Shown: one piece after another, positions 8,139-18,131 of the stretch
Layout of the letters: each line of letters begins with the position of its first letter
How positions within the stretch are numbered: the stretch's first letter is position 1
Origin: RYN-111 sp046595815
GTDB lineage: Bacteria > Actinomycetota > Actinomycetes > Mycobacteriales > SCTD01
Length of the DNA: 64,000 nt
Assembly (NCBI GenBank): GCA_046595815.1
Contig: JBKJSN010000088.1
Coordinates: 17,876 to 81,875 of the forward strand
Direction: 5' to 3'
Position numbers and translations under genes: made by a program
The notes under the pieces: model-generated
What the model was told of the DNA's origin: nothing
What the model saw: only the letters and a program-made list of their open reading frames with translations
The model's database searches: none

Positions 8139-9032
8139 TCAGGCGGACTCGCGCTGGATCGCCTCGCAGACCGCGATGCCCTCACGGGCACCGAGCGCCA
8201 CTGCCTGCGCACAGTGGACGAGCCACCCGGCGAGGCCTTCCTCGCCCCCGGAGACGTAGCCCCTGACGGCCTCGGCGTAGGCGTGGGAGTGGCTGGCCCG
8301 CAGACCGGCTGCATCGAGCTCGACGTGCCCGACCTCCGGAGCACTGACCGCCTTGGGGTCCAGCCCGCGGTCGACCAGCACGAGGCGCGCAGCGGCCCGG
8401 GCGACGAGGCCATCGACGGAGCCGAACGCCCGCAAGGCCAGCAGCTCGCCATGCACGACTGCGGACACCACGACCGCGGGCGCCTTCGTCGGACTCACGA
8501 GCAGTCGACACAAGCCGTCCAGCCGGGCACCGGCCTCCAGCGGATGCGGAGCCTCGCCCAGACCCAGCGGGTCCTCGACCGGGTCGGCCGGCGAGGTCCT
8601 CGGGCGGCCGAGGAAGTCCTCGGTGATGTCGAGGTCGACGGCGGCCAGCAGGTGCAGTCGGGCGAGGGCCTGACGAGGGGAGCTCTTCCAGGCGGGGAGC
8701 ACCGAACCGAGCTCAGCGTGCAGGCGCACGGCGTTGGCGACGACCTGACTCTCTCGTGCTTGCCTGCTTTCCTGCGCCGTCTTGCCGTGGATCGCTGCGG
8801 TCACAGGCTGTCCGTTGAGCAGCTGGCCGCGGAGCCGCTCAAGCTCCATGCCCGCGCCCTCGAGCTCCGCAGAGGCTCGGGCGCCGCGCAGCGCTGACTC
8901 CGCTGTGACCTCTGCTGAGCGGCGGCGAAGCATGCGGTGCGACAGCAGGCCATCGATCGCCGTTCGGGCGTGTGCCACGGCATCCGGAACACCAGGGAGC
9001 TCAAGCAGGGCTGCGAGGGGATCGGTGCTCAC
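8139..9032 (-). CDS. Degenerate Fic-like protein (Rv3662c-type conserved protein)
   Basis: 297 aa, conserved at this position in actinobacteria. The sequence follows Fic architecture. ASAELEGAG (53-61) matches the inhibitory-helix pattern S/T-x3-E-G. HGELLALRAFGSVDGLVAR (194-212) aligns with the helix leading into the Fic active loop. In the HPFx(D/E)GNGRxxR motif only Phe203, Gly208 and Arg212 are kept; the catalytic His is Arg201 and the anion-binding Asn-Gly-Arg is lost. AMP transfer therefore looks impossible, and a binding or scaffold role is more likely. The Fic relationship is my inference. Some relatives may carry vague oxidoreductase names. Confidence 0.6.
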   Translation of the reverse strand: MSTDPLAALLELPGVPDAVAHARTAIDGLLSHRMLRRRSAEVTAESALRGARASAELEGAGMELERLRGQLLNGQPVTAAIHGKTAQESRQARESQVVANAVRLHAELGSVLPAWKSSPRQALARLHLLAAVDLDITEDFLGRPRTSPADPVEDPLGLGEAPHPLEAGARLDGLCRLLVSPTKAPAVVVSAVVHGELLALRAFGSVDGLVARAAARLVLVDRGLDPKAVSAPEVGHVELDAAGLRASHSHAYAEAVRGYVSGGEEGLAGWLVHCAQAVALGAREGIAVCEAIQRESA

Positions 9033-9135
9033 GTGGGTTCACGCTAGTCGCGTGGACCGGTAGCACGGCGGGGGCTTCACCTCGACGTACCGGTTCGTGC
9101 CAGTCTTCTGACGGGACCCGCCACCGGAAGGAGCT

Positions 9136-11094
<1,959 letters not shown>

Positions 11095-11098
11095 GCGC

Positions 11099-12025
11099 GT
11101 GAGCGTCGAAGAGAGCGTCGTCCTCGTCGAGGGCCCCTGGCGACATCGGGACGTGACGGCCTCCGGGCTGCGGTTCCACGTTGCCGAGCACGGGCCGGCC
11201 GACGGTCCCTTGGTCCTACTGCTGCACGGTTTTCCCGAGTTCTGGTGGTCCTGGCGGCACCAGCTCGAGGCGTTGGGGAACGCGGGTTACCACGCGGTGG
11301 CGCCGGACCTTCGGGGGTACGGCGCGACCGACAAGCCACCGCGGGGCTACGACGCCTACACCCTGTCCAACGACGTCGCCGGGCTGATCCGAGCTCTCGG
11401 CCATCAGGACGCCTGGGTGGTGGGCCATGACTGGGGGGCGGTCCTCGGGTGGGCCACCGCCACGCTGCACCCCAAGGTCGTGAACCGGCTCGCGGCCCTG
11501 TCGGTCCCGCACCCGTTGCGCATGGCCCAGGCACTGCGGGGGGACTGGGCGCAGACCCGGATGTCGGCGTACCTCGGGTTCTTCCAGACCCCGAAGGTGC
11601 CGGAGCGTCAGCTGATCACTGGCGGCCTGGTGGCCGAGCTGCTGCACCGCTGGGGCGGTCCGGGCTTCCCGGACGTCGAGACGCAACAGCGCTGCGAACA
11701 AGCCATGGCGATCCCCGGGGCGGCACACAGCGCGCTGGAGTACTACCGATGGGCGTTCCGGTCCCAGGTGCGCCCGAGCGGGCGGCGCTACCTCAGGCTT
11801 CTCGCGCAGGGGGTCCACGTGCCCGTGCTGCAGTTGCACGGCGCCGTCGACGGCTGCATCAGAACGCAGAGCGTGCACGGCTCAGGCGCGTATGCACATG
11901 CGGGCTACGCGCTGCACGTGCTCGACGGCCTCGGGCACTTCCCACACCAGGAGGACCCGGCGCTGGTCACCGCGCTCCTGTTGGAGCACGCCGGATCACG
12001 CCCGGTTACGCCGCCCGGTTCCTGA
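11099..12025 (+). CDS. Alpha/beta hydrolase, epoxide hydrolase EphE-like
   Basis: 308 aa from GTG 11099, 4 bases after acs. The oxyanion motif HGFPEFW, nucleophile Asp in GHDWGA, and late His in LDGLGHFPHQED match epoxide hydrolase/haloalkane dehalogenase-like folds. Use of Asp rather than Ser at the elbow supports epoxide hydrolase. It corresponds to Rv3670. The 3' end overlaps the convergent SRPBCC-like gene by 20 bases. The substrate is unknown. Confidence 0.88.
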   Translation: MSVEESVVLVEGPWRHRDVTASGLRFHVAEHGPADGPLVLLLHGFPEFWWSWRHQLEALGNAGYHAVAPDLRGYGATDKPPRGYDAYTLSNDVAGLIRALGHQDAWVVGHDWGAVLGWATATLHPKVVNRLAALSVPHPLRMAQALRGDWAQTRMSAYLGFFQTPKVPERQLITGGLVAELLHRWGGPGFPDVETQQRCEQAMAIPGAAHSALEYYRWAFRSQVRPSGRRYLRLLAQGVHVPVLQLHGAVDGCIRTQSVHGSGAYAHAGYALHVLDGLGHFPHQEDPALVTALLLEHAGSRPVTPPGS

Positions 12026-12458
12026 GCTCGGCGGCGTGAGCGAGGTTCGCGAGGAACCCGCGAGCCATCTCCTCGAGCAGGTCCTCGTCCAGGACCGTGC
12101 CCTCGAAACCGGTGCCCGTCAGGACGAGCTCGGCGGTCGTGGCGATCTCCGGGCCCTCGGAGGGCGCGTAGCTGAGGGTGAGCTCGCCGTGGGTGGCGGG
12201 CAGGCCCGGGCCGGCCCACTCGAAGCGGGTGAGGAACGACGTGGGGGTGCGCTGCGGGGGAAGAGCCCGGACGCTGGCCGCACGGGCCAAGTCGCGGATG
12301 TCGGTCTCGACGACCACACGGCCGCTGACCTCGGCGACCCGGCGCAGGCCGGGCCAGAGGTCGATCGCCGTCGAGCCGGCGAGCAGCAGCGCGGTGCTGG
12401 TGGGATCTGCCGCTATGCGTCGGGAGACGCACGTACGGTTCGCCGCTACGGGGGTCAC
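12006..12458 (-). CDS. SRPBCC-like hypothetical protein
   Basis: 150 aa. A strand-helix pattern with RVVVETDIRDLARAASVRAL, TSFLTRFEWAGPGLPATHGELTLSY and a long C-terminal helix (EDLLEEMARGFLANLAHAAEL) resembles START/SRPBCC ligand-binding proteins. No catalytic residues can be assigned. It is transcribed alone, with a partial palindrome about 55 bases upstream that could be an operator. Confidence 0.6.
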   Translation of the reverse strand: MTPVAANRTCVSRRIAADPTSTALLLAGSTAIDLWPGLRRVAEVSGRVVVETDIRDLARAASVRALPPQRTPTSFLTRFEWAGPGLPATHGELTLSYAPSEGPEIATTAELVLTGTGFEGTVLDEDLLEEMARGFLANLAHAAELRNRAA

Positions 12459-12510
12459 GGCGTACCTCCTGGTTTGGGTGTCGAAGGGGTGACCGGAGAG
12501 TTACCCACCT

Positions 12511-12526
12511 GCTTGCAACTGTAAGC
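12511..12526. promoter_or_regulatory. Imperfect palindrome, possible operator
   Basis: GCTTGCA and TGTAAGC arms around AC form a near-palindrome with one mismatch, 53-68 bases before the ATG of the SRPBCC-like gene. The regulator is unknown. The surrounding 12459-12632 gap holds no other recognised feature. Confidence 0.35.
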
Positions 12527-12632
12527 ACTCAACGACCACATCGGCGTTTGGACGCGCTGTGACAGCACCCACCCGGGTGGCTCCCTGCCCGTTTTGACGC
12601 GGATTCAGCCGCTCGCCGGTTCGGCCTGACGC

Positions 12633-13817
12633 TCAGTCGCAGCGACCGGTGCTGACCTCGGCCGTCGCCGTACGCCCCTGCGCCGCGTCGCCCGCGACCT
12701 CCTTGGCGGTGAGCGCGTAGCCCGTCTGGGGATCATCGGCGGCGGCGGCGAACACCACGCCGAGGACCTGACCACTCGTGCTGACCAGGGGTCCGCCTGA
12801 ATTCCCGGGGCGCACCCGCGACCGGAGGGCGTAGATCTCGCGAACGACTGTCCGGTTGTTGTAGATGTTGGGGCCCTTGGCGTCCTGGATCCCTCGGACT
12901 CGGGCTGCGTCCGCGCGGTAGGGCCCGTCCAGCGGGTAGCCGATCACGATCGCGCTCTCACCGGTCCGGGCACGCCCGGAGAACACCAAGGGGCGGGCGT
13001 TGAGGCCAGGCACATCCAGCACGGCGATGTCGCGGTTCGGGTCGTACAGCACCACGGTCGCGTCGAGCTCCCGGTCCCCCACGTGGACCTTGGGCTCGCG
13101 CACCCCCGCGACGACGTGCGCGTTGGTCATGACCCGCCGTGCGGCGTACAGGAATCCGGTGCCCTCGATGCGCTTGGAGCACGAGCGGGCCACGCCCGTG
13201 ATCTTGAAGATGCGGCTGCGTACGGCGGTCACCACGGCGGACCGGGCCAGCGCCGGGTCGGGCGGGTCGACCGGGCGGACCTGCGTCGGGACCAGGTCGC
13301 CGAACACCTCGGGGAAGCCGCGGTCGTCCACGAGCTTGCGGAAGCTCGCGAACAGACCCTTGGCCCCGCCGGGAACTGTGTCGTCCACCACCGCGAGGAC
13401 CTGCGAGCGGCGTACCTGCGCAGCAAGTCCTGTGAAGGGCGACGAGGCGACTGCGGTGCCGACCAGCCACGCCACCAGGAGAAGGGAGACCACAGAGATC
13501 CCGGCCCCGGCCACGGCGTCGACGACCCGTGCCGGTTTCCACACCAAATGCTTACGCACCCAGGCCCCACCGACGCTCGCGATGACCTGGCCCAGCGAGG
13601 CGAGCAGGAAGACGAGCCCGATCGCCACGGGCGTGCGGGGCAGGTCGGACAGCGGACCCGTCCGCAGCAGCGTGGGAGCGATCGTGGCGCCGAGCACCCC
13701 GCCGCCGAGGAAGCCGATGAAGGAGAGCACGCCGACCACGAAGCCCTGGCGGTACCCGGAGACCGCGAACAGGACGACGGCACCGAGCAGGATCAGGTCG
13801 AGCAGGTCTCCGTGCAT
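12633..13817 (-). CDS. marP: MarP-type periplasmic serine protease
   Basis: 394 aa. Four N-terminal membrane helices of the CvpA/colicin V type (residues about 5-125) precede a trypsin-like protease domain. The triad is His234 (TNAHVVAG), Asp263 (DPNRDIAVLDV) and Ser340 (VRPGNSGGPL). Cys213 and Cys393 occupy the places of the regulatory disulfide of M. tuberculosis MarP (Rv3671c), which protects against acid and oxidative stress. It is the last gene of the nth-to-marP operon, 11 bases after the cupredoxin gene. The longer open frame upstream is a shadow of other genes. Confidence 0.92.
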   Translation of the reverse strand: MHGDLLDLILLGAVVLFAVSGYRQGFVVGVLSFIGFLGGGVLGATIAPTLLRTGPLSDLPRTPVAIGLVFLLASLGQVIASVGGAWVRKHLVWKPARVVDAVAGAGISVVSLLLVAWLVGTAVASSPFTGLAAQVRRSQVLAVVDDTVPGGAKGLFASFRKLVDDRGFPEVFGDLVPTQVRPVDPPDPALARSAVVTAVRSRIFKITGVARSCSKRIEGTGFLYAARRVMTNAHVVAGVREPKVHVGDRELDATVVLYDPNRDIAVLDVPGLNARPLVFSGRARTGESAIVIGYPLDGPYRADAARVRGIQDAKGPNIYNNRTVVREIYALRSRVRPGNSGGPLVSTSGQVLGVVFAAAADDPQTGYALTAKEVAGDAAQGRTATAEVSTGRCD

Positions 13818-13828
13818 CCGCCTGCCCC

Positions 13829-14224
13829 TTAGCCCGCGACCACGATCTGGCCGTCCATCCCCGGATGGAACGTGCACGTGAAGCGGAAGGTGCCCGCCGC
13901 GGCCAGCGACACCGTCAGGGTCTGCGTCGCTCCGCCGTCGACCGTGTCGGTCTTGCCGAGCTTGCTGTCGGCGAACACGAGGTTGTGGGGGATGCGACCT
14001 GCGTTCTCCAAGGTCAGGATGACCGAGCCCACGCGCGCCTCGACGACGTTCGGCACGAAGGTCCGGGCATCGGTCATGTCGAGGGAGGCGCTCTGCGCTC
14101 CCGCCTCGCCGATCGTCGCCACCCGTCCTGTCTCCTTCAGCGTCGACTCGCCTCCGCCGGAGCCTCCGCACCCGGCGACGAGGAGCACGGTGGTCGTCGC
14201 CACCGCGGTGAAGGTGCGGTTCAT
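13829..14224 (-). CDS. Cupredoxin-domain lipoprotein
   Basis: 131 aa. Lipobox LVAGC puts the lipidated Cys at residue 19. A plastocyanin-like fold follows. Type I copper ligands are visible: His in RIPHNLVF, and Cys, His and Met in FTCTFHPGM. It should be an outer-face membrane-anchored electron carrier or copper binder. The ATG overlaps the Nudix stop (ATGA), and it is placed between the CoA-pyrophosphatase and marP genes, where the M. tuberculosis order has none. It may exchange electrons with the nearby thioredoxin-like lipoprotein; that is inference. Confidence 0.85.
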   Translation of the reverse strand: MNRTFTAVATTTVLLVAGCGGSGGGESTLKETGRVATIGEAGAQSASLDMTDARTFVPNVVEARVGSVILTLENAGRIPHNLVFADSKLGKTDTVDGGATQTLTVSLAAAGTFRFTCTFHPGMDGQIVVAG

Positions 14225-14922
14225 CGGTTCTCCTCGTGGTGCTGCGCGGTGGGGTGCGATGGGGTTGCATGCGATGTGCGTTGGGCCAGCCGAACGGTCT
14301 CCGGGTCGAGCTCCCGGGTCCGCGAGTCGTCCCATGGGAGCTCCCAGCCTGCCAGCGTCAGCATCCCGGCGAGCAGCCCGGCGGTGAAACCCCACACCAT
14401 GAGGCCGCGGACCTGGAACGCAGGGCCGGTGAAGCCGCTCGGGTGGACGACCCGGAAGCGGTTCTGCGGGTCGGTGAGCTCGGCGATCGGGACACGCACG
14501 ACGGCGGCCACCTCGGCCTCGTCGACCACGTCCACGGGGTGCGGCGCGTGCCACCATGCCACGACTGGATGCACGACGAATCCCGAAGGCGGCAGCCACA
14601 GGGCGGGCAGGATCCCCAGGACCTCAACCGTCGAGGGGTCGAGCCCGACCTCCTCCTGCGCCTCGCGCAAGGCCGCCGCGACCGGCCCGTCGTCCTCCGG
14701 GTCCTGGGCCCCGCCGGGAAAGGCCGGCTGGCCTGCGTGAGAGCGCAGCGTCGCAGCGCGCTCGATGAGCAGCAGGTCGGGCCCGTCCCCTCCTTCGCCG
14801 AAGAGCACGAGCACGGCACTCGCCCGGCCGCCCCCGGCCGGCGGCAGGAACCGGGTGAAGTACTCCCCCTGCACATGGGGGATCGCCTCAGCAAGCGGCT
14901 GCAACCAGGCGGGGACGGTCAC
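14221..14922 (-). CDS. Nudix hydrolase, CoA pyrophosphatase family
   Basis: 233 aa. The UPF0035/CoA-type pattern LLLIERAATLRSHAGQPAFPGG runs into the Nudix box, whose GxxxxxE part and REAQEEVGL lie at about residues 70-93. It is expected to cleave CoA or its oxidised forms to 4-phosphopantetheine and ADP. It is the Rv3672c counterpart. The gene overlaps both neighbours by 4 bases. Confidence 0.9.
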   Translation of the reverse strand: MTVPAWLQPLAEAIPHVQGEYFTRFLPPAGGGRASAVLVLFGEGGDGPDLLLIERAATLRSHAGQPAFPGGAQDPEDDGPVAAALREAQEEVGLDPSTVEVLGILPALWLPPSGFVVHPVVAWWHAPHPVDVVDEAEVAAVVRVPIAELTDPQNRFRVVHPSGFTGPAFQVRGLMVWGFTAGLLAGMLTLAGWELPWDDSRTRELDPETVRLAQRTSHATPSHPTAQHHEENR

Positions 14923-15470
14923 ACCTTCACCCCCAGGTGCCGGCGTACGGCGGTGGTCAACTGCTGCAGCGACGTGAACTCGCCGCGATGCACGAAGGCG
15001 ACCTTGCCCTTCCCATCGACGAAGAGGGTGACCGGAGGACCGGTGCTGTAGCGCCGCATGAAGGTTCCGCTGTCGTCCACAACGGCTGGCCAGTGCTGGC
15101 CCACGTCCTTGGCGAAGAGCAGGGCCAGACGTGGCTCGTCCTGCGTGTCGACGCCCAGCAGGGCCACCCTGTCCCCCGCCTTCGCGGCGAAGGCGGCGAG
15201 CACCGGCATCTCACGCTGGCAGGGGCCGCACCACGAGCCGTAGACGTTGACGAGCGTCGGCACGCCGGAGGGAGGCCCATCGAGGACGACGTCCGGCCCG
15301 CCGCCCAGGCACGGCAGCACCAGGTGCGGCACGTCCCCGATGCCGGTCGGGCAGGGCTTGAGCGCGGCCGCCTGGCGCAGCGGCGCGAGGTCGACCTTCT
15401 TGGCAGCGCTCGGCGTGCTGCCACAGGCGGCGACGAGCAGGAGCAAGGCGCCAGCGGCGAGCCTTCTCAT
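14919..15470 (-). CDS. TlpA/thioredoxin-like lipoprotein
   Basis: 183 aa. Signal peptide with lipobox LVAAC (Cys16), then a thioredoxin-like fold with active site WCGPC (Cys81, Cys84) and the cis-Pro in GPPVTLFV. A second Cys pair (Cys40, Cys54) lies before the active site. It is a membrane-anchored extracytoplasmic thiol oxidoreductase, the Rv3673c counterpart. Its ATG overlaps the nth stop. It could keep the MarP disulfide or copper-protein thiols in the right state (inference). Confidence 0.9.
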   Translation of the reverse strand: MRRLAAGALLLLVAACGSTPSAAKKVDLAPLRQAAALKPCPTGIGDVPHLVLPCLGGGPDVVLDGPPSGVPTLVNVYGSWCGPCQREMPVLAAFAAKAGDRVALLGVDTQDEPRLALLFAKDVGQHWPAVVDDSGTFMRRYSTGPPVTLFVDGKGKVAFVHRGEFTSLQQLTTAVRRHLGVKV

Positions 15471-16195
15471 GCCTGCTCCGCCGGGCTGAAGAACTCCTCC
15501 GGGCGCACGAGGGCTTGCGCGCGGCTCGGATCGGTCTCGCCCTCGCCGTACGACGGGCACAGGCTTGCGAGAGCGCAGGCCCCGCACGCCGGCTTGCGGG
15601 AGTGGCAGACCCGGCGACCGTGGAAGATCACGCGGTGGCTGAACAGCGTCCACTCGGACTTGGGCAGCAACTGCGCGACCGCTGCCTCGACCTTGACCGG
15701 GTCGCTCTCTGCCGTCCAGCCGAAGCGGCGGACCAGCCGCCCGAAGTGCGTGTCGACCGTCAGGCCAGGCACGCCGAAGGCGTTGCCGAGGACGACATTG
15801 GCCGTCTTGCGCCCGATGCCGGGCAGCGTCACGAGGTCCTCTATCCGCGCGGGAAGCTGCCCGCCGTACCGCTCCTCGAGGGCCGCACCGAGGCCGATCA
15901 GCGAAGCGGCCTTGTTGCGGAAGAAGCCGGTGCTGCGAATCTGCTCCTCCAGCACGGCGCGGTCGGCGGCGGCGTAGTCCCGCGCGGTGGGGTAGGCGCG
16001 GAACAGCGCGGGTGTGACCTCGTTCACCCGCTTGTCGGTGCACTGCGCCGACAAGATCGTGGCTACCGCCAACTCAAGGGGAGTCGTGAAGTTCAGTTCG
16101 CAGTGCGCGTGGGGGTAGAGAACGGCGAGCTCTCGGTTGGTACGCCGCGCCTTGCGCGTGAGGGCCAGCGCTGACTGCTCCGCACCGCTGCCCAT
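15467..16195 (-). CDS. nth: Endonuclease III
   Basis: 242 aa base-excision DNA glycosylase/AP lyase for oxidised pyrimidines. The helix-hairpin-helix LPGIGRKTA carries catalytic Lys130, and Asp148 lies in VDTH. The [4Fe-4S] cysteines are C197-x6-C204-x2-C207-x5-C213. It heads the operon running through marP and is divergent from the RsiG-like gene. Confidence 0.96.
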   Translation of the reverse strand: MGSGAEQSALALTRKARRTNRELAVLYPHAHCELNFTTPLELAVATILSAQCTDKRVNEVTPALFRAYPTARDYAAADRAVLEEQIRSTGFFRNKAASLIGLGAALEERYGGQLPARIEDLVTLPGIGRKTANVVLGNAFGVPGLTVDTHFGRLVRRFGWTAESDPVKVEAAVAQLLPKSEWTLFSHRVIFHGRRVCHSRKPACGACALASLCPSYGEGETDPSRAQALVRPEEFFSPAEQA

Positions 16196-16305
16196 GCATC
16201 AACCCTATGCGCGGCTCCCCCAAGCGGGTGAATCCTCCTCAAGGACTTGGCGGAACGTGACGACGCAACAGGTGTCCGCCGAAGAACCCCAGGAGTTGAG
16301 CCCCG

Positions 16306-16872
16306 ATGGATGCGATGAGCAGCACGCCGGTCCCGGCCGGACGCTCCGCGGCGGCCCCAGCGCCGCGCAAAACCACGGTGCGCCCCACTCCTGTGCGTAC
16401 GGAGGAGCATGCCCACCTGACGCTGGACGAGCTCCGGGAGTACCGCAAGGTGCTGTCCGCAGAGGAGTCCCGTGTCTCCTACTGGCGTCGCATCCTGCAG
16501 GCCCGACTGGACGTCGTGCTGGCCGGCGCGGAGGCGGACAGTGAGACGCTGCGACCGGTGCTCACCGACCAGCGCGTAGGAGCAGGCCGCCGGGCCCTCG
16601 TCGAGATCACGCCCGTCGACGACATCCCGCCGCTGCCCGACCTTGCCTCGCTCTGGGACCGCGTTGTCGACGTGACCGACGAGGCCGCGCTCGCAGCGCT
16701 CGCCGAGGACCTCACCGAGGCCGAGAAGCAGCTCTCGGAGTACCGCTCCGTACTGCACCGTCGCCTGGGTGCGGCCACCAGCGAGCTCATCGCGCGCTAC
16801 CGCGACGAACCGACCCTGTGCCTGTCGGCGCTTCCGCTGCGCCAGCCGTCGCGTCGCAGCGTTCCCGCCTGA
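16306..16872 (+). CDS. RsiG-like c-di-GMP-responsive anti-sigma factor
   Basis: 188 aa. After a Pro/Ala-rich N-terminus, helix one holds E54-x3-S58-x2-R61-x3-Q65-x3-D69, an exact match to the c-di-GMP-binding signature E(X)3S(X)2R(X)3Q(X)3D known from Streptomyces RsiG. A second copy is degenerate: E140, S144, R147, then His151 and Gly155 in place of Gln and Asp. RsiG holds the sporulation sigma factor WhiG inactive when bound to c-di-GMP. No WhiG-type gene is in the window, so the partner is unknown. Two ATGs are possible; the first has AGGAG about 11 bases upstream. Confidence 0.8.
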   Translation: MDAMSSTPVPAGRSAAAPAPRKTTVRPTPVRTEEHAHLTLDELREYRKVLSAEESRVSYWRRILQARLDVVLAGAEADSETLRPVLTDQRVGAGRRALVEITPVDDIPPLPDLASLWDRVVDVTDEAALAALAEDLTEAEKQLSEYRSVLHRRLGAATSELIARYRDEPTLCLSALPLRQPSRRSVPA

Positions 16873-16884
16873 CACACTGGATCT

Positions 16885-17004
16885 GTGCCCGTTCTCTGGC
16901 TTGCCCTGCTGACCCCTTTCGTGCTGCTGCTCGCGATGCTGGCGATGGAACGGGTGGAGAGCGGCCTCGGCGAACACGAGCCGGACCCGCACCGCCAAGC
17001 TTGA
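16885..17004 (+). CDS. Small 39-aa single-span membrane protein
   Basis: A GTG start 13 bases after the RsiG-like gene opens a short frame. Residues about 3-20 are hydrophobic (LWLALLTPFVLLLAMLAM), followed by a charged tail (MERVESGLGEHEPD) and a stop 51 bases before crp. The composition and tight spacing suggest a real membrane microprotein cotranscribed with its neighbours. Function unknown. Confidence 0.6.
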   Translation: MPVLWLALLTPFVLLLAMLAMERVESGLGEHEPDPHRQA

Positions 17005-17055
17005 TCTGACACACTTCCTGCCGACGGGGGATCACCGGCATGGGGAGGACGCAGC

Positions 17056-17730
17056 GTGGACGAGGTCCTGGCGAAGGCAGGGCTGTTCCAGGGCATCGCG
17101 ACCGAGGCCGCAGAGGCCGTCGCGGCGTCGCTGGAGTTCGGTGACTACGCCCGAGGCGAGACGGTCTTCGTCGAGGGCGAGCAGGGCGACACGCTCTACA
17201 TCGTCCTCGAGGGAAAGGTGAAGATCGGTCGCCGTGCCGCGGACGGTCGAGAGAACATGCTCTCGGTCATGGGCCCGTCCGACATGTTCGGCGAGCTGTC
17301 GCTGTTCGACCCCGGCCCGCGCACGGCCACGGCCACCGTCGTCACGGACGCGCGGCTGGCCTCGCTGGCACACGCCTCGCTGCGGCCCTGGCTCACCAAC
17401 CGTCCGGAGATCGCCGAGCAGTTGCTGCGTGTGCTCGCCCGGCGTCTCCGTCGTACCAACGACTCCCTTGCGGACCTCATCTTCACCGACGTGCCCGGCC
17501 GCGTTGCCAAGCAGCTCCTGGCGCTGTCGGAGCGTTTCGGCTCTGCCGAGCCCGAGGGCACCCGCGTGCACCACGACCTCACGCAGGAGGAACTCGCGCA
17601 GCTCGTTGGCGCCTCGCGCGAGACGGTGAACAAGGCTCTCGCCGACTTCGCCTCCCGCGGCTGGGTGCGCGTGGACTCGCGGGCCCTAACGATCCTCGAC
17701 GCCGAGCGGCTCGCCCGCCGGGCTAGGTGA
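17056..17730 (+). CDS. crp: Crp/Fnr family cAMP receptor regulator
   Basis: 224 aa from GTG. The N-terminal cyclic-nucleotide domain has the pocket FGELSLFDPGPRTATATV with Glu80, Arg89 and Thr90, the residues that hold cAMP. A dimer helix and a C-terminal winged helix (LTQEELAQLVGASRETVNKAL, residues about 175-196) follow. It is the Rv3676 counterpart. A Crp-type palindrome occurs at 24187-24210 and a class III cyclase is encoded at 18.1-21.6 kb. The 3' end overlaps the convergent DUF695-like gene by 8 bases. Confidence 0.95.
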   Translation: MDEVLAKAGLFQGIATEAAEAVAASLEFGDYARGETVFVEGEQGDTLYIVLEGKVKIGRRAADGRENMLSVMGPSDMFGELSLFDPGPRTATATVVTDARLASLAHASLRPWLTNRPEIAEQLLRVLARRLRRTNDSLADLIFTDVPGRVAKQLLALSERFGSAEPEGTRVHHDLTQEELAQLVGASRETVNKALADFASRGWVRVDSRALTILDAERLARRAR

Positions 17731-18127
17731 GTCCCGCAAGCTCCCGCAAGCCCTGGTACGACGGGTCCTGCGTCTCCAGGACGCTGAGCCCGATCGCCTT
17801 CAGCGGCTGGGCCCAGTGGGTCATGCGCGCGTAGAAGGTCCACTCGCGCACGCCCTCCAACGTCATGACCGCGACAAGCCGCGCCTCGCCCGCTCCGGCA
17901 TCGACGAGCTGCTGCTCCATCTCCCTGAGCCGCGGGATCTCAGGTGCGGCGGGCAGCCCGTCCTCCTCGGCGAGGTAGGGCACTCCCACGGCGACCTGGA
18001 AAGGGTGGTCGGGATAGGGGCAGGTGGTCGCCACGGCCTGATCGACGAGCACGACGACGGCGAGGCCGTCCTCCGTCAACGTGCGCAGCGTCACCCACTG
18101 GGCGAGAACGGCGGTGAGGTCGGTCAT
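17723..18127 (-). CDS. DUF695-like hypothetical protein
   Basis: 134 aa with no signal or membrane segment. The segment GVREWTFYARMTHWAQPLKAIG resembles the aromatic-rich core of DUF695 proteins, whose role is unknown. It follows the cyclase gene by 4 bases and is probably the last gene of that operon. Confidence 0.65.
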   Translation of the reverse strand: MTDLTAVLAQWVTLRTLTEDGLAVVVLVDQAVATTCPYPDHPFQVAVGVPYLAEEDGLPAAPEIPRLREMEQQLVDAGAGEARLVAVMTLEGVREWTFYARMTHWAQPLKAIGLSVLETQDPSYQGLRELAGLT

Positions 18128-18131
18128 GGCC

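Noticed and set aside
12559..12574. Second Crp-like half palindrome (TGTGA...CCACC)
   Set aside because: Only the left half fits the consensus and the location, after marP, is not a promoter of a known gene.
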